Below, piece by piece: positions 53,284 through 61,796 of a stretch of DNA of 64,000 nt (positions are counted from its first letter, which is position 1; every line of letters starts with the position of its first letter). This DNA is from CAZPQK01 sp964588695 (GTDB lineage: Bacteria; Krumholzibacteriota; Krumholzibacteriia; WVZY01; JAKEHA01), in NCBI GenBank assembly GCA_964588695.1, contig CAZPQK010000005.1, positions 211,638 through 275,637 on the forward strand, written 5' to 3'. The notes under the pieces are model-generated. The model searched no databases and was not told the DNA's origin. It saw only the letters and a program-made list of their open reading frames with translations. The position numbers and the translations under genes were made by a program.

Positions 53284-54845
53284 GAGTGGCGGCGTTTGCG
53301 TAACATGACGCTAACACCGCTGGCAATGACCGAGCCGGGGAGCAGGACCAGCGAAAGTAGCCGGATTAAACGTTCTTGCGCGGCAGTAATGAACACCCGT
53401 TCATTGTCGATACCCGGTTTGGCGCGGATCGAGATCAAGTCTTCCTCTTCGGCGAGAAAGTTAAAGATATTCAGAAAGAAATCACGGTTGCCCAGGACGC
53501 CCAGATAGCTGTTGTTGGCAAAGTCAGAATCGCCGATGGCGACCACTCGACTCTCGGGTTCTTTGTCTTTCTTCTTTGGTGTAATCACAAACTTGTTGGA
53601 GCGAACCGAAACCGCGCCGATTGGCAGTGGGCCTGCGATGTCTTCGCCGTCGGCGGTGGCTTCGCCTTTGGTGAAGCTGTCCATGTTCACTTCTCCCCAA
53701 GCGGACTCCGAAGTGATTCCCAAGTACTGGGTTGTGACGGTACGGTCGAGTTCGTTCTCGACAATTCGAATCGAACGCGACATTGGGAACAGCGTGTAAG
53801 CGTTGAATCCACGAGTAATCGGATGCTGCACATACTGGCGAACTTTGGCAACGGTCGCGTCGAACAGTCGGTCGCCCGCGTCGAATAGCACCAATTCGTC
53901 CAGAATGACGAGGTCGTCGAGTGCAAAATGATAAGTCTCCAGGATTGGCTGCAGGCTTACGTAGTTGTTTCGTGGTTCTAGCAACAGCAACGCCGAGCCG
54001 CCGCCATCCAGGTACTCGCTTATCAGTTCTACTTCCTGGGCGAGGTAATCGCGCTTGGGCCCGGCCACAACAAGTACGACGCAATCTTCGGGGATCTTGT
54101 CGATACCAACCAGGTTCAGGTTGGAGACGGTATAGCCTTCTCCTTCAAGTGCTTGTCGCGCGCTGGAGAAACCAATTCGCAGATCGCTATCGATATCTTT
54201 CTCGGAATGCCCGGTTACAAAGTATATGGCTTTGGAGCGGTGCCGGGTGGCCGCGAGTATGGCGTTGGTGATACGCTGCTCGGTGATCTCCCGCACTATC
54301 TTTCGCTGACCGTTAAGGTCGACAACTACTTCGTTGTAGTTGGCGTTCATTTCGTCGGCGCGGCGAGGTTCCTTGTCCGGGTCGATAAACTCCACACGTA
54401 CTTGTTTGCTTTGCATTGCGTACAGACGCAAGAGTTCATTGGCCTGGCCACGCCGCGGGCTGTTGGCACGGAAAAACGCAAACAAGGTGAGTGGCTGTTC
54501 CAGTTGAGAAATCAAATTGGTGGTTTGCTCGGCCAGGGTAAAACGCTGGTTGCGCGTAACATCAAGCTGATGAGTGTTCTGTACCGATATGGCCTGAACC
54601 ACGACCAGGCACGCGGCAAATAGGGACGACATGACAATCGCGTTAGCACCGTGACGCGCCGACCGCGACCGGAACCAGGTTGATACTTCGCGCCAATTAA
54701 GTAGCACGTGGAGCAGTATGATGGCTACGCCGGCTACAAACGTGCCGGTCGCCCACATGGCCGAAACATCCAGCGAGTACAACGCCATTGCTGTGATCAA
54801 GGCGGCCAGTCCCGCGAGGCCAATGTACTGGCGGAAATTCGTCAT
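53280..54845 (-). CDS. GldG-like ABC transporter auxiliary protein
   Basis: 521 residues. Membrane helices lie near the N-terminus (three hydrophobic stretches in the first 110 residues) and at the C-terminus (LLSLVLLPGSVIASGVSVMLRKRRHS, ending the protein). The soluble part has the gliding-motility ABC auxiliary features LDVTRNQRFTLAEQT and AIYFVTGHSEKDI, then a DDGGSALLLLEP-like segment (YLDGGGSALLLLEPR). In Flavobacterium GldG works with GldA and GldF; in other bacteria such operons exist without gliding. It starts one base before the permease stop ends. Confidence 0.9.
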   Translation of the reverse strand: MTNFRQYIGLAGLAALITAMALYSLDVSAMWATGTFVAGVAIILLHVLLNWREVSTWFRSRSARHGANAIVMSSLFAACLVVVQAISVQNTHQLDVTRNQRFTLAEQTTNLISQLEQPLTLFAFFRANSPRRGQANELLRLYAMQSKQVRVEFIDPDKEPRRADEMNANYNEVVVDLNGQRKIVREITEQRITNAILAATRHRSKAIYFVTGHSEKDIDSDLRIGFSSARQALEGEGYTVSNLNLVGIDKIPEDCVVLVVAGPKRDYLAQEVELISEYLDGGGSALLLLEPRNNYVSLQPILETYHFALDDLVILDELVLFDAGDRLFDATVAKVRQYVQHPITRGFNAYTLFPMSRSIRIVENELDRTVTTQYLGITSESAWGEVNMDSFTKGEATADGEDIAGPLPIGAVSVRSNKFVITPKKKDKEPESRVVAIGDSDFANNSYLGVLGNRDFFLNIFNFLAEEEDLISIRAKPGIDNERVFITAAQERLIRLLSLVLLPGSVIASGVSVMLRKRRHS

Positions 54846-55619
54846 TTAGCCCCGCCACCTGTTCGAATCAAGAACTCTCGCTGCCAAAAACAGAAACAGT
54901 GCAATGACGTTCAAGTAGTAGACAATGTCATTGGTGTTGATGATGCCGCGCGAAAAGTCTCCGAAGTGTTCAAGCAATGACAGTTGTCCGATGATGGTCG
55001 CCATGCTTGTGGAAACGAACGGTTGAATCCAGCCAATAAGCAAAAATAACAACCCGCAGCCGAACGTAGCCACGCCGGCGACCAGTTGGTTGTCGCTCAG
55101 CGACGAAAAGAACAAGCCCATAGCTAGATAAGAAGCTCCAACAAAGAGCAGGCCCAGGTAACTGGTAAGAATGGGGCCTGCCTCGGGGTTTCCAAACCGA
55201 GAAAGCAATGCGGGGAACATTAGCGTTGTCGCCAGCATCACCGCGTACACGGTAAGCGCGGCAAAATACTTTCCAAGTATGGCGTCCCAATCGGAGATGG
55301 GAAACGTAAACAATAGCTCTGCGGTTCCGGTACGCCGCTCTTCGGAGAGCAGGCGCATCGTTACCAACGGAAGAATAATTAGCAAAATGGTGCTGAGGTT
55401 TCCAAACAGCGGCTGCACGACACTGGTCGTCATGTTGAGACCACTCTGCGCCGCGCCGGGATTCTGCATGAGTTGCAGGACCAGGCGGTTGTAGATCGCG
55501 AGCAGGTTGTAGAAGAAATACCCTGCAACCAGCGCGAACACAGTGATGACAACGTACGCGACCGGAGAGTTAAAAAAGTAGGCCAGCTCGCGACGGTAGA
55601 TGGCGACGGCTTTACTCAT
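54846..55619 (-). CDS. ABC-2 type transporter permease, GldF-like
   Basis: 257 residues with six predicted membrane helices (for example VAYVVITVFALVAGYFFYNL, TVYAVMLATTLMFPALL, VAGVATFGCGLLFLLIGWI). The conserved ABC-2 block PLVTMRLLSEERRTGTAELL follows the second helix. It forms the channel with the ATPase encoded just upstream, which it overlaps by eight bases. The substrate is unknown. Together with the GldG-like and DUF4340 genes it makes a typical auxiliary-ABC export operon. Confidence 0.92.
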   Translation of the reverse strand: MSKAVAIYRRELAYFFNSPVAYVVITVFALVAGYFFYNLLAIYNRLVLQLMQNPGAAQSGLNMTTSVVQPLFGNLSTILLIILPLVTMRLLSEERRTGTAELLFTFPISDWDAILGKYFAALTVYAVMLATTLMFPALLSRFGNPEAGPILTSYLGLLFVGASYLAMGLFFSSLSDNQLVAGVATFGCGLLFLLIGWIQPFVSTSMATIIGQLSLLEHFGDFSRGIINTNDIVYYLNVIALFLFLAARVLDSNRWRG

Positions 55620-56556
55620 TCTTTGCCTCTTCGGTTACTAACTTAACGAAGATGTCTTCCAGGGTGAGGTCGAGTGGGCGCAGTCCCAAAAGCGGCACTC
55701 CGTTTTGTACCAAAGCCGTGGCAATGTCCGCGCGAATGTCCGATCCTTCTGCGGTTTTGACGTGAAAGCGGCTGTCGTGGTCGCTGACGGCGGGTTCTAC
55801 GTCGATGACTCCGGGCATAGCGTTGAGAATCGCAGCGACGTCCCCGTGGCAATCGATTGCGACGGTGACTTCGACCGAGCCGCTTCGCCCAAAACCCTTC
55901 TGGAGATTTGCAGGCGTGTCGTCGGTGACCAGGCGACCACGGTTGATAATTATCACGCGCTGGCACAACAAGCTAACTTCGGGAAGTATGTGCGTGCTAA
56001 GGATTACCGTTCGTCGGCCAGCAAGATTTCGAATCAATTCTCGGATTTCTACAATTTGGCGTGGATCCAAACCGACAGTTGGTTCGTCAAGTATGAGTAC
56101 GCTGGGGTCGTTGAGCAACGCCTGTGCGAGACCAACGCGCTGCCGGTAGCCCCGAGAGAGGTTTCCAATAAGACGATGTGAAACATCCGCGATACCGCAG
56201 TCGTCCATTACTACAGAGGCGCGCTGGCGGCGGGTCGATTTGTCCATGCCTTTTAGCGCTCCGACAAAGTCGAGATACGCAGACACCGAGAGATCCGGGT
56301 ACAGTGGAACGTTTTCCGGTAAGTACCCGATATTCTCCCGGACCTTCATGGGCGATTCGAGAATGTCGTAGCCGGCGACCGACGCGCGTCCCCGGGTGGG
56401 CGTCAGGAAACACGTAAGCATGCGCATGGTCGTGGTCTTTCCGGCGCCGTTGGGACCAAGAAATCCGAGGATTTCGCCCTTTTCTGCGCGAAAGGTCACG
56501 TCCACCGCCGCTGGGTGCGAGTCGTAAAATTTGGTGAGTGCCTGGACGTCGATCAA
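55612..56556 (-). CDS. ABC transporter ATP-binding protein, GldA-like
   Basis: 314 residues from TTG 56556. Walker A is GPNGAGKTTTMRM, the ABC signature is LSRGYRQRVGLAQA, and Walker B is VLILDEPTVGLD. A C-terminal extension of about 80 residues is usual in the ABC-2 exporter group. It is first in the minus-strand operon, behind a good promoter match at 56611-56639. The ribosome site is not obvious. It energises the GldF-like permease. Confidence 0.93.
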   Translation of the reverse strand: MIDVQALTKFYDSHPAAVDVTFRAEKGEILGFLGPNGAGKTTTMRMLTCFLTPTRGRASVAGYDILESPMKVRENIGYLPENVPLYPDLSVSAYLDFVGALKGMDKSTRRQRASVVMDDCGIADVSHRLIGNLSRGYRQRVGLAQALLNDPSVLILDEPTVGLDPRQIVEIRELIRNLAGRRTVILSTHILPEVSLLCQRVIIINRGRLVTDDTPANLQKGFGRSGSVEVTVAIDCHGDVAAILNAMPGVIDVEPAVSDHDSRFHVKTAEGSDIRADIATALVQNGVPLLGLRPLDLTLEDIFVKLVTEEAKNE

Positions 56557-56610
56557 TGCCGGTCTGGTCGCTCTTGAGGTTGGAACTGCCTGTCCGTGGG
56601 GAGAACATCT

Positions 56611-56639
56611 AACCTAACCGAGTCGGGCGCAAGTGTCAA
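56611..56639 (-). promoter_or_regulatory. predicted promoter of the ABC/Gld/MEMO operon
   Basis: On the minus strand TTGACA (56639-56634) and TAGGTT (56616-56611) are exactly 17 bases apart, about 55 bases before the TTG start of the ATPase gene. The -35 element is a perfect consensus match. This is the best promoter match I found in the window. Confidence 0.6.
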
Positions 56640-56800
56640 TATCATTGGTGGTTACGCCGTTTGAGCCGGATTGCGGGAAGTTCGCGAAAAAGTTTGCCGA
56701 GGAGAACTAATACGCGTAACATTTGACTCGCTTGACCGTACAATAGCAAAGCAAGAAACAGGTTAGGCAACTTTAAAGATCGCGATAGCAGGGAGCAGGG

Positions 56801-57334
56801 ATGCTGAAGTTTAGACGTTGGTCGGTGGCGGCCATTTTGGCGGTGGCGTTGACGGCGGGTGGTTCTAGCGCGTCATTGGCCGGGTCTGATGGCGCTTTTT
56901 GGAGGTCACTCCTGTTGCCCGGCGCTGGCCAGGCGCACGATGGCCGCTATAGTCGTGCTGCCCTGTTTGCGGGCGGTGCTGTGGTCAGCGGCGCTGGGTT
57001 GTTGTTTTCGCAAATTCACTACGATCGCGCGGTTGAAAAATTTGAAGACCGCAAGAAGACCTATCAAGGCTACCAGAGCCAGTTGAACGGCGGTACCGAG
57101 ATCCCGCTATCCGATATTCAGCAAACCTATACCGAAATGAACGACGCGTTTGATTCGGCCGATACCAGGCTTATGTGGCGAAACGTGTTCCTGGGGGCCT
57201 TTCTAACCACCTACGCGTTAAATATACTGGACGTCATGACGCAGGATCCGGTTACGGGTGAAATCTCTGATCCCATGGTTAGTCTTGAGGCCAGTCCGAC
57301 GTCGTTTCGATTAGTCAAAACCATCCGATTCTAG
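56801..57334 (+). CDS. small exported/membrane protein, DUF5683-like
   Basis: 177 residues. A signal sequence or first membrane helix (AAILAVALTAGGSSASLAG) is followed by SLLLPGAGQAHDGRYSRAALF and a second hydrophobic segment. This PGxGQ-x5-Y-x3-A pattern is the hallmark of DUF5683-type membrane proteins of FCB bacteria. A third hydrophobic segment is VFLGAFLTTYALNILDVM. Function unknown. The ribosome site is fair (AGGGAGCAGGG). A small lipoprotein gene follows after 14 bases. Confidence 0.65.
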   Translation: MLKFRRWSVAAILAVALTAGGSSASLAGSDGAFWRSLLLPGAGQAHDGRYSRAALFAGGAVVSGAGLLFSQIHYDRAVEKFEDRKKTYQGYQSQLNGGTEIPLSDIQQTYTEMNDAFDSADTRLMWRNVFLGAFLTTYALNILDVMTQDPVTGEISDPMVSLEASPTSFRLVKTIRF

Positions 57335-57348
57335 AGAGAGAGCTATCT

Positions 57349-57711
57349 ATGCTTCGCCGACTGCTACTTGTGACCGCTATTGTTGCGTTTGGTGCCACTG
57401 GATGCGCCAAGCACGAAGGCCTACCCACGCAGTTGTCGCTACTGACTCCGCCGACACCGTCGAATTTTGTGGTGACCTCTCCCGCGGCTGGCGACTTTGA
57501 CCTGACGTGGGACATCTCCGATCCTACCAACGTGGACCATTACAACGTCTATCTGGTGGATCCGTTCTTTGGCCCCGCGAAAGTCGCCGAGGCGGCGACG
57601 ACGACCTTTCTGGCGTCGGTGCCTGGGGTGACCGGGGGAGTCGAGTTTGGAGTTGCGGCTGTTACCTCAGAAAACGTGGAAGGCACTATGGTTTTTGCGA
57701 CCGCCCCGTAG
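57349..57711 (+). CDS. small lipoprotein with a fibronectin type III-like domain
   Basis: 120 residues. The signal peptide ends in a lipobox (FGATGC) with Cys at residue 19. The mature 100 residues look like a single FnIII beta-sandwich: PSNFVVTSPAAGDFDLTWD, VDHYNVYLV and VEFGVAAVTSENVEG. It is probably a surface or periplasmic adhesion-like domain, but nothing more specific is supported. It is co-directional with the DUF5683-like gene and is followed by a strong hairpin. Confidence 0.7.
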   Translation: MLRRLLLVTAIVAFGATGCAKHEGLPTQLSLLTPPTPSNFVVTSPAAGDFDLTWDISDPTNVDHYNVYLVDPFFGPAKVAEAATTTFLASVPGVTGGVEFGVAAVTSENVEGTMVFATAP

Positions 57712-57768
57712 ACCGGCGGCCGAACCCGCGCAGCCTGGCTCTTCTAACGTACATAATAACAATATGTT

Positions 57769-57802
57769 AAGGGTGTTTCTTTGAGTAAAGAAGCACCCTT
57801 TC
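57769..57802 (+). terminator. strong hairpin, likely terminator
   Basis: A 14-base stem (57769-57782 with 57787-57800, one G-T pair) closed by a GAGT loop and followed by T and C residues. It lies between the FnIII-like lipoprotein gene and the next gene. The stem is long but the T-tract is weak. Confidence 0.65.
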
Positions 57803-57869
57803 TCGTTGATCGGCCGATTGGAACGATCCCTGCTCTTATCCGCTGGATTGTTCTTTTCGGAGGTTTATT

Positions 57870-58688
57870 GTGGCCGACACGACGCATACCGATTCTGAGT
57901 ACCGGGTGGTCCTCACCGGGATTGACCCGCTTAAGGAAACGCCGGAGACGTTCGCGGTTAAGTTCGCGATGACGGTAAAGACGCCGTTGCCGCGGGTCCA
58001 GAGTTGGGTCAAAAAGATGCCGGCGGTGGTCCGGCAGCACCTTTCCGAACCCAAAGCCAAACGACTGGCCGCACTCATTGAGGACCTTGGCGGCGTTGCC
58101 GAAGTTACCGATCAGCCGATCGGTGCCGTCTTTGACTCGGCCACTCCGCGAAGTGCGTCCGAAGAAAAGCGTCATCGTGGCGACAAACCATCCTCCTCGA
58201 GTGGTGCCGCCCGCAGCGATGCCGGCGAGTTAGACCTGGAGTTTGAATCTCCGTTGTCTCACCAGGCGGACACCGAACCGGCGTCAGAGCCGGTGATGGG
58301 ACCGGATCCGTACCCGCAGCGCCGAAAGAACGATCCGGTCCAGCGCGCAGCGGCAGCCGCCGAAGCCCACGTCGAGCGCCAACGTTCGGCGCAGTCAGCC
58401 ACAGCAACCGCGCCTCGTCCCAAAGCGAAGCCACTGGTGTGTTCCGCGTGTGAGTGGGAAGAGGAGCCAGGAGCAAAATTCTGCTCGGTATGCGGGCGTC
58501 CGTTCGAAGAGGACATCGTTCACCTGAGCGAGCTACAAAGTAACGTCAAAGAAAACCCGCTGACCACAAACCGAGGACATCACGGCGAAGGTACGCTGGA
58601 CAAGTTGCGGTCGTTACCGGTTTCGTTTCAGGTGGGAATGCTCGGCGGGTTGTTGCTGTTGCTCGCGCTTGTCATTTTCGCCCGTTAG
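57870..58688 (+). CDS. L7/L12-like domain plus zinc ribbon, C-terminal membrane anchor
   Basis: 272 residues from GTG with GGAGG upstream. Residues about 10-75 (VVLTGIDPLKE..., PRVQSWVKKMPAVV, LIEDLGGVAEV) follow the strand-helix-helix-strand pattern of the ribosomal L7/L12 C-terminal domain, in which helices are packed with basic faces. A disordered Ser/Glu/Pro-rich linker comes next. A zinc ribbon follows, with Cys residues 191, 194, 207 and 210 (CSAC, CSVC). The last 20 residues form a membrane helix (VGMLGGLLLLLALVIF). I know no named family with this order. The stop overlaps that of the convergent DUF72 gene. Confidence 0.65.
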   Translation: MADTTHTDSEYRVVLTGIDPLKETPETFAVKFAMTVKTPLPRVQSWVKKMPAVVRQHLSEPKAKRLAALIEDLGGVAEVTDQPIGAVFDSATPRSASEEKRHRGDKPSSSSGAARSDAGELDLEFESPLSHQADTEPASEPVMGPDPYPQRRKNDPVQRAAAAAEAHVERQRSAQSATATAPRPKAKPLVCSACEWEEEPGAKFCSVCGRPFEEDIVHLSELQSNVKENPLTTNRGHHGEGTLDKLRSLPVSFQVGMLGGLLLLLALVIFAR

Positions 58689-59566
58689 GTGCCGTCGTTG
58701 CCGACCTTCGCGATCTCTCGGAGCCGGGGATAAGTCTCCAGGAGCGGCGGAGGAACCACTACCGGCCCGGTCAGCCTGGCAACAATCTCCAGGGCGTTGG
58801 CCGGTGCTTGTCCCCGAAAATGATTGTTAAGCACGACGTGAGTCTTGATGCCCCCGGCGGTGGCTTGTTTGATTGCTGCAGTCATGGGTTCCAGTTCATT
58901 TTCATCGTATAAATAGTTATAGCGTTCGTTGCGGCCGGCGGTGTCGTCAAACCACGCGCTCTGATTGCGCCCGTGGAGACGAAAGTATCCTCCGCCGCTG
59001 CCAAACTCATAGGTATTGGCGCCGAGGGCGTGACTCAGCAGTGGTTGATCGACCGAGCACAGGGTTAACTGGTGTTCGCGAAAAAACGCACGAGAGCTTT
59101 CCGTGGCCCAGGTGGCGTGACGAACCTCAACGACCAACGGGATAGGGGAAAGGGCTTGTGCCAGCCCGGCGATGCGATGACGCGCGTTGGGAGTGTCGCG
59201 AACCGACCAGGGGAACTGCGCCAGGACCGAAGCCAGGCGTCCGGCTTCGCGCAGCGGAGTCATGGCCGCGATGAAAGGGTCGAGTTCCCCGGAAGTAATT
59301 CTCGAACGGTCGTGGGTAAAACGCTGATGCAGTTTTGCGGTAAAAGTAAACGACGGATGAAACGCCACCCGATCCACCCACGATCGGGTCATGTCTCGCG
59401 TCGGGACGCGATAGAATGTACTATTGATTTCTATAAGGTTAAAGTAGCCTGCGAGATACGCGAGCGGGTCAAATCCGCGTGGACGCGGGCTTGGATAAAC
59501 CGTTCCCAACCAGTCGTCGTACGACCAACCCGCCGGGCCCACATACAAGTTGCTATGCATTACCAT
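58685..59566 (-). CDS. DUF72 family protein
   Basis: 293 residues from the ATG at 59566, which has GGAG eight bases upstream; an ATG at 59560 and a longer frame to 59602 are less likely. The DUF72 (YecE-like) TIM-barrel pattern is clear: YVGPAGWSYDDWLG, then FNLIEINSTFYRVP, FTFTAKLHQRFTHD, VVEVRHATW and YFRLHGRN. Biochemical function is unknown. Its start lies only 14 bases from the divergent glycosyltransferase start. Confidence 0.92.
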   Translation of the reverse strand: MVMHSNLYVGPAGWSYDDWLGTVYPSPRPRGFDPLAYLAGYFNLIEINSTFYRVPTRDMTRSWVDRVAFHPSFTFTAKLHQRFTHDRSRITSGELDPFIAAMTPLREAGRLASVLAQFPWSVRDTPNARHRIAGLAQALSPIPLVVEVRHATWATESSRAFFREHQLTLCSVDQPLLSHALGANTYEFGSGGGYFRLHGRNQSAWFDDTAGRNERYNYLYDENELEPMTAAIKQATAGGIKTHVVLNNHFRGQAPANALEIVARLTGPVVVPPPLLETYPRLREIAKVGNDGT

Positions 59567-59580
59567 CTCACCAACTCCTA

Positions 59581-61122
59581 ATGGCAGACTATCACAACCC
59601 AACAGAACCTCGCGACGACCGCCGGTGGCTTATCGCCGCAACCGCGTTGGCTCTTATGGTGCGGTTGTTTCATCTCGGGCACGAAAGTCTGTGGGTTGAT
59701 GAACTGATGACCTACGGAATGAGTGGGTCCAAGGAAGGGTACTCGCTGTGGTACATCTTCTACGTAAACGTGCACGGGCCCCTTCACGCTTTTGTGGTGA
59801 TGCTGTTCCGGTTGATTTCTGACGGCGACGCATGGGTTCGAATGCCCAGTGCGTTGGCCGGAACGGTCACCATTCCTCTGGCCTTCTTCTGGTTCCGTCG
59901 GATGATCGGGCGCTCTGGCGCATGGGTCGCAGTTGGTTTGTTGGTGCTCCATCCTCTTCACGTTCACTATTCGCAGGAGGCGCGCAACTACGCCTTCCTG
60001 GTTTTGTTCGCTACGCTCGCCCACCTGATGTTTCAACGCTGGATCGACGATGAGCATCCTCGCGCACACTGGCACTATGCGCTGAGCATGGTTGGGGCCC
60101 TGTTGTCCAACCTCACCGCGACGTTCTTGATTCTCTGCCACATCATCGTGTACATACGACGCGTCGGACTACGGCCCGCGCGGCTGGTCAAACCCGCGAA
60201 AGTAGCAGTACTGGTCCTGGTGCTGACATCGCCATGGGTGGTTCAAGTCGCATCCATCATCGACCCCGCACCGCTATTGACGCCAAAGCTGCCGGGAGAG
60301 GTGGCCACCGAAGAGAAACTTAGAGGGGAGACCACCTTTACTCCGGCGGCAGTTCCTTACGCGGCCTACGTATTTTCGGTTGGATTCACGTTGGGGCCGT
60401 CGACCTCGGAGCTGCACGAAACGCCGGCGATGGCCGAGGTAATCCGGCGGCACGGGTTGTCGGTTGCGTGGGTCGGTTTCTTGTATGGTGGCCTGCTATT
60501 TTGGGGGCTAAATGTTCTGGCTCGCGACCGGCGCCGCCTCTTTGAATTGCTAATCTATGGCCTGGTGCCACTTGTGTGCATACTGGCGCTTAACTGGCAG
60601 AACGCGAAGGTGTTTAACGTTCGTTATGTTCTGGTCGCGCTGCTTCCGTTTTTGGCGCTGGTCGGTGCCGGAGCTGCGGGATTGCGTCAGCCGGTGCGAA
60701 CGATTGCATTGACACTGCTGGTGGCGACGACAGGGTTGGCTTTGAGTAACTATTACTTCGCTTCGCGTTACTACAAAGAAGACGTGCGCGCGGCGATACA
60801 CCATGTCGAGGCCTCGTCCGAACCCAACGAATGTGTGTTGGCGCCAACCGTTCTTATTGTTGCCGAACATTACGCGTCGTCCGATCGCGCGGTGTTTAAT
60901 GTCTTCCGTCGTCCCTGGGTTTCGCAAGAGAAGGTTGAAGAGCAACTCCAGCCGCTCTTCGCACGCTGCAATTCTTTTTGGTACCTACGTGCACGACCGT
61001 GGGCCAACGACCCTGACGGCTATCTTCTGAGCCGGTTACGCGCCGAGTGCGACGTATTGGAAACTAAAGAGTTTCAGGGAGTTACACTTTTTCGTATGTC
61101 GCCCAAAAAATCCCGCGAATAA
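59581..61122 (+). CDS. membrane glycosyltransferase, GT39/ArnT-like
   Basis: 513 residues from ATG 59581. About eleven hydrophobic segments are visible. The first extracytoplasmic loop has the family's acidic pair (HESLWVDELMTY), and the HPLHVHYSQEARNY block follows, as in ArnT/PMT-type enzymes that use polyprenyl-phosphate sugars. The C-terminal 120 residues form a soluble domain. The acceptor could be a lipid A, glycan or protein; it cannot be decided from sequence. The longer frame from 59479 overlaps DUF72 and lacks the family N-terminus. Confidence 0.85.
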   Translation: MADYHNPTEPRDDRRWLIAATALALMVRLFHLGHESLWVDELMTYGMSGSKEGYSLWYIFYVNVHGPLHAFVVMLFRLISDGDAWVRMPSALAGTVTIPLAFFWFRRMIGRSGAWVAVGLLVLHPLHVHYSQEARNYAFLVLFATLAHLMFQRWIDDEHPRAHWHYALSMVGALLSNLTATFLILCHIIVYIRRVGLRPARLVKPAKVAVLVLVLTSPWVVQVASIIDPAPLLTPKLPGEVATEEKLRGETTFTPAAVPYAAYVFSVGFTLGPSTSELHETPAMAEVIRRHGLSVAWVGFLYGGLLFWGLNVLARDRRRLFELLIYGLVPLVCILALNWQNAKVFNVRYVLVALLPFLALVGAGAAGLRQPVRTIALTLLVATTGLALSNYYFASRYYKEDVRAAIHHVEASSEPNECVLAPTVLIVAEHYASSDRAVFNVFRRPWVSQEKVEEQLQPLFARCNSFWYLRARPWANDPDGYLLSRLRAECDVLETKEFQGVTLFRMSPKKSRE

Positions 61123-61267
61123 CGGTTTGCTGGCCCCGTTTAAGCATAGGGCTGGCCCCAGACGGGAGACGCACGGGACAGCGCAAAAACCCAATCTAAC
61201 CAGGCGCTAGTAACGCTTCACGTCACAGATTCAGCATCATTCTTTACACCGACGTAGGAGGTTTGGT

Positions 61268-61717
61268 ATGCGCCACGCTTTGTGTGGGGTCGTTCTGACC
61301 GCATGCATGTTTGCGTTGGGCTGCTCGGGAATGACCACAGTCGCCCGCGATCAGCAGCACGACCAACCGAACATTCGCCAGCAGTTCCTGAATAAAAACC
61401 CCAATAGTCCGTTTACCGAAAATATTCGTAATGGTGAGGTCGTGGTAGGGATGGGTTTCGCCGAAGTTCTGGCCGCATGGGGCTTGCCCGAGTCGCGCGT
61501 ACGCGACCGCGATCCGAAAGTAGAGCACTGGTCGTTTGTGACGCTTGATCCCGAGTCGATGGATCGGGTTCAACACACGCTTCGCTTTGAGGACAAGAAA
61601 GTGTCAGAGTGGTACATAAATCGTCGGATCAACCCCGGCGTCGTATGGATCCCCGAGAGCGGGAGTGCCCTGATTCCGCCAGTTGCTAACGAACCGGCGG
61701 CAGCCTCTCGACGTTAG
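61268..61717 (+). CDS. small predicted lipoprotein
   Basis: 149 residues. The signal peptide ends in a lipobox (FALGC) with Cys at residue 19. The mature sequence includes VVGMGFAEVLAAWGLPESRV, similar to the helical opening of BamE/SmpA-type domains, then VEHWSFVTLD and VQHTLRFEDKKVSEWYI strands. The BamE-like reading is tentative. A strong ribosome site (TAGGAGG) precedes the ATG. It is followed by a hairpin terminator and the hsp20-lon unit. Confidence 0.7.
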   Translation: MRHALCGVVLTACMFALGCSGMTTVARDQQHDQPNIRQQFLNKNPNSPFTENIRNGEVVVGMGFAEVLAAWGLPESRVRDRDPKVEHWSFVTLDPESMDRVQHTLRFEDKKVSEWYINRRINPGVVWIPESGSALIPPVANEPAAASRR

Positions 61718-61740
61718 GCGTCAGTGTCCCGACACTTATG

Positions 61741-61770
61741 CGACCCCGGAGCCCTGTGGCTTCGGGGTCG
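61741..61770 (+). terminator. hairpin terminator after the small lipoprotein gene
   Basis: A 13-base stem (CGACCCCGGAGCC with GGCTTCGGGGTCG, one G-T pair) and a four-base loop, 24 bases after the stop codon. There is no clear T-run, so it may act with rho or as an RNA end protector. Confidence 0.6.
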
Positions 61771-61796
61771 TGGTGCTTGTGGCCCTGTCATCGTCG

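Noticed and set aside
59479..59580. N-terminal extension of the GT39 gene
   Set aside because: It overlaps DUF72 coding sequence on the other strand and precedes the normal first membrane helix without family sequence.
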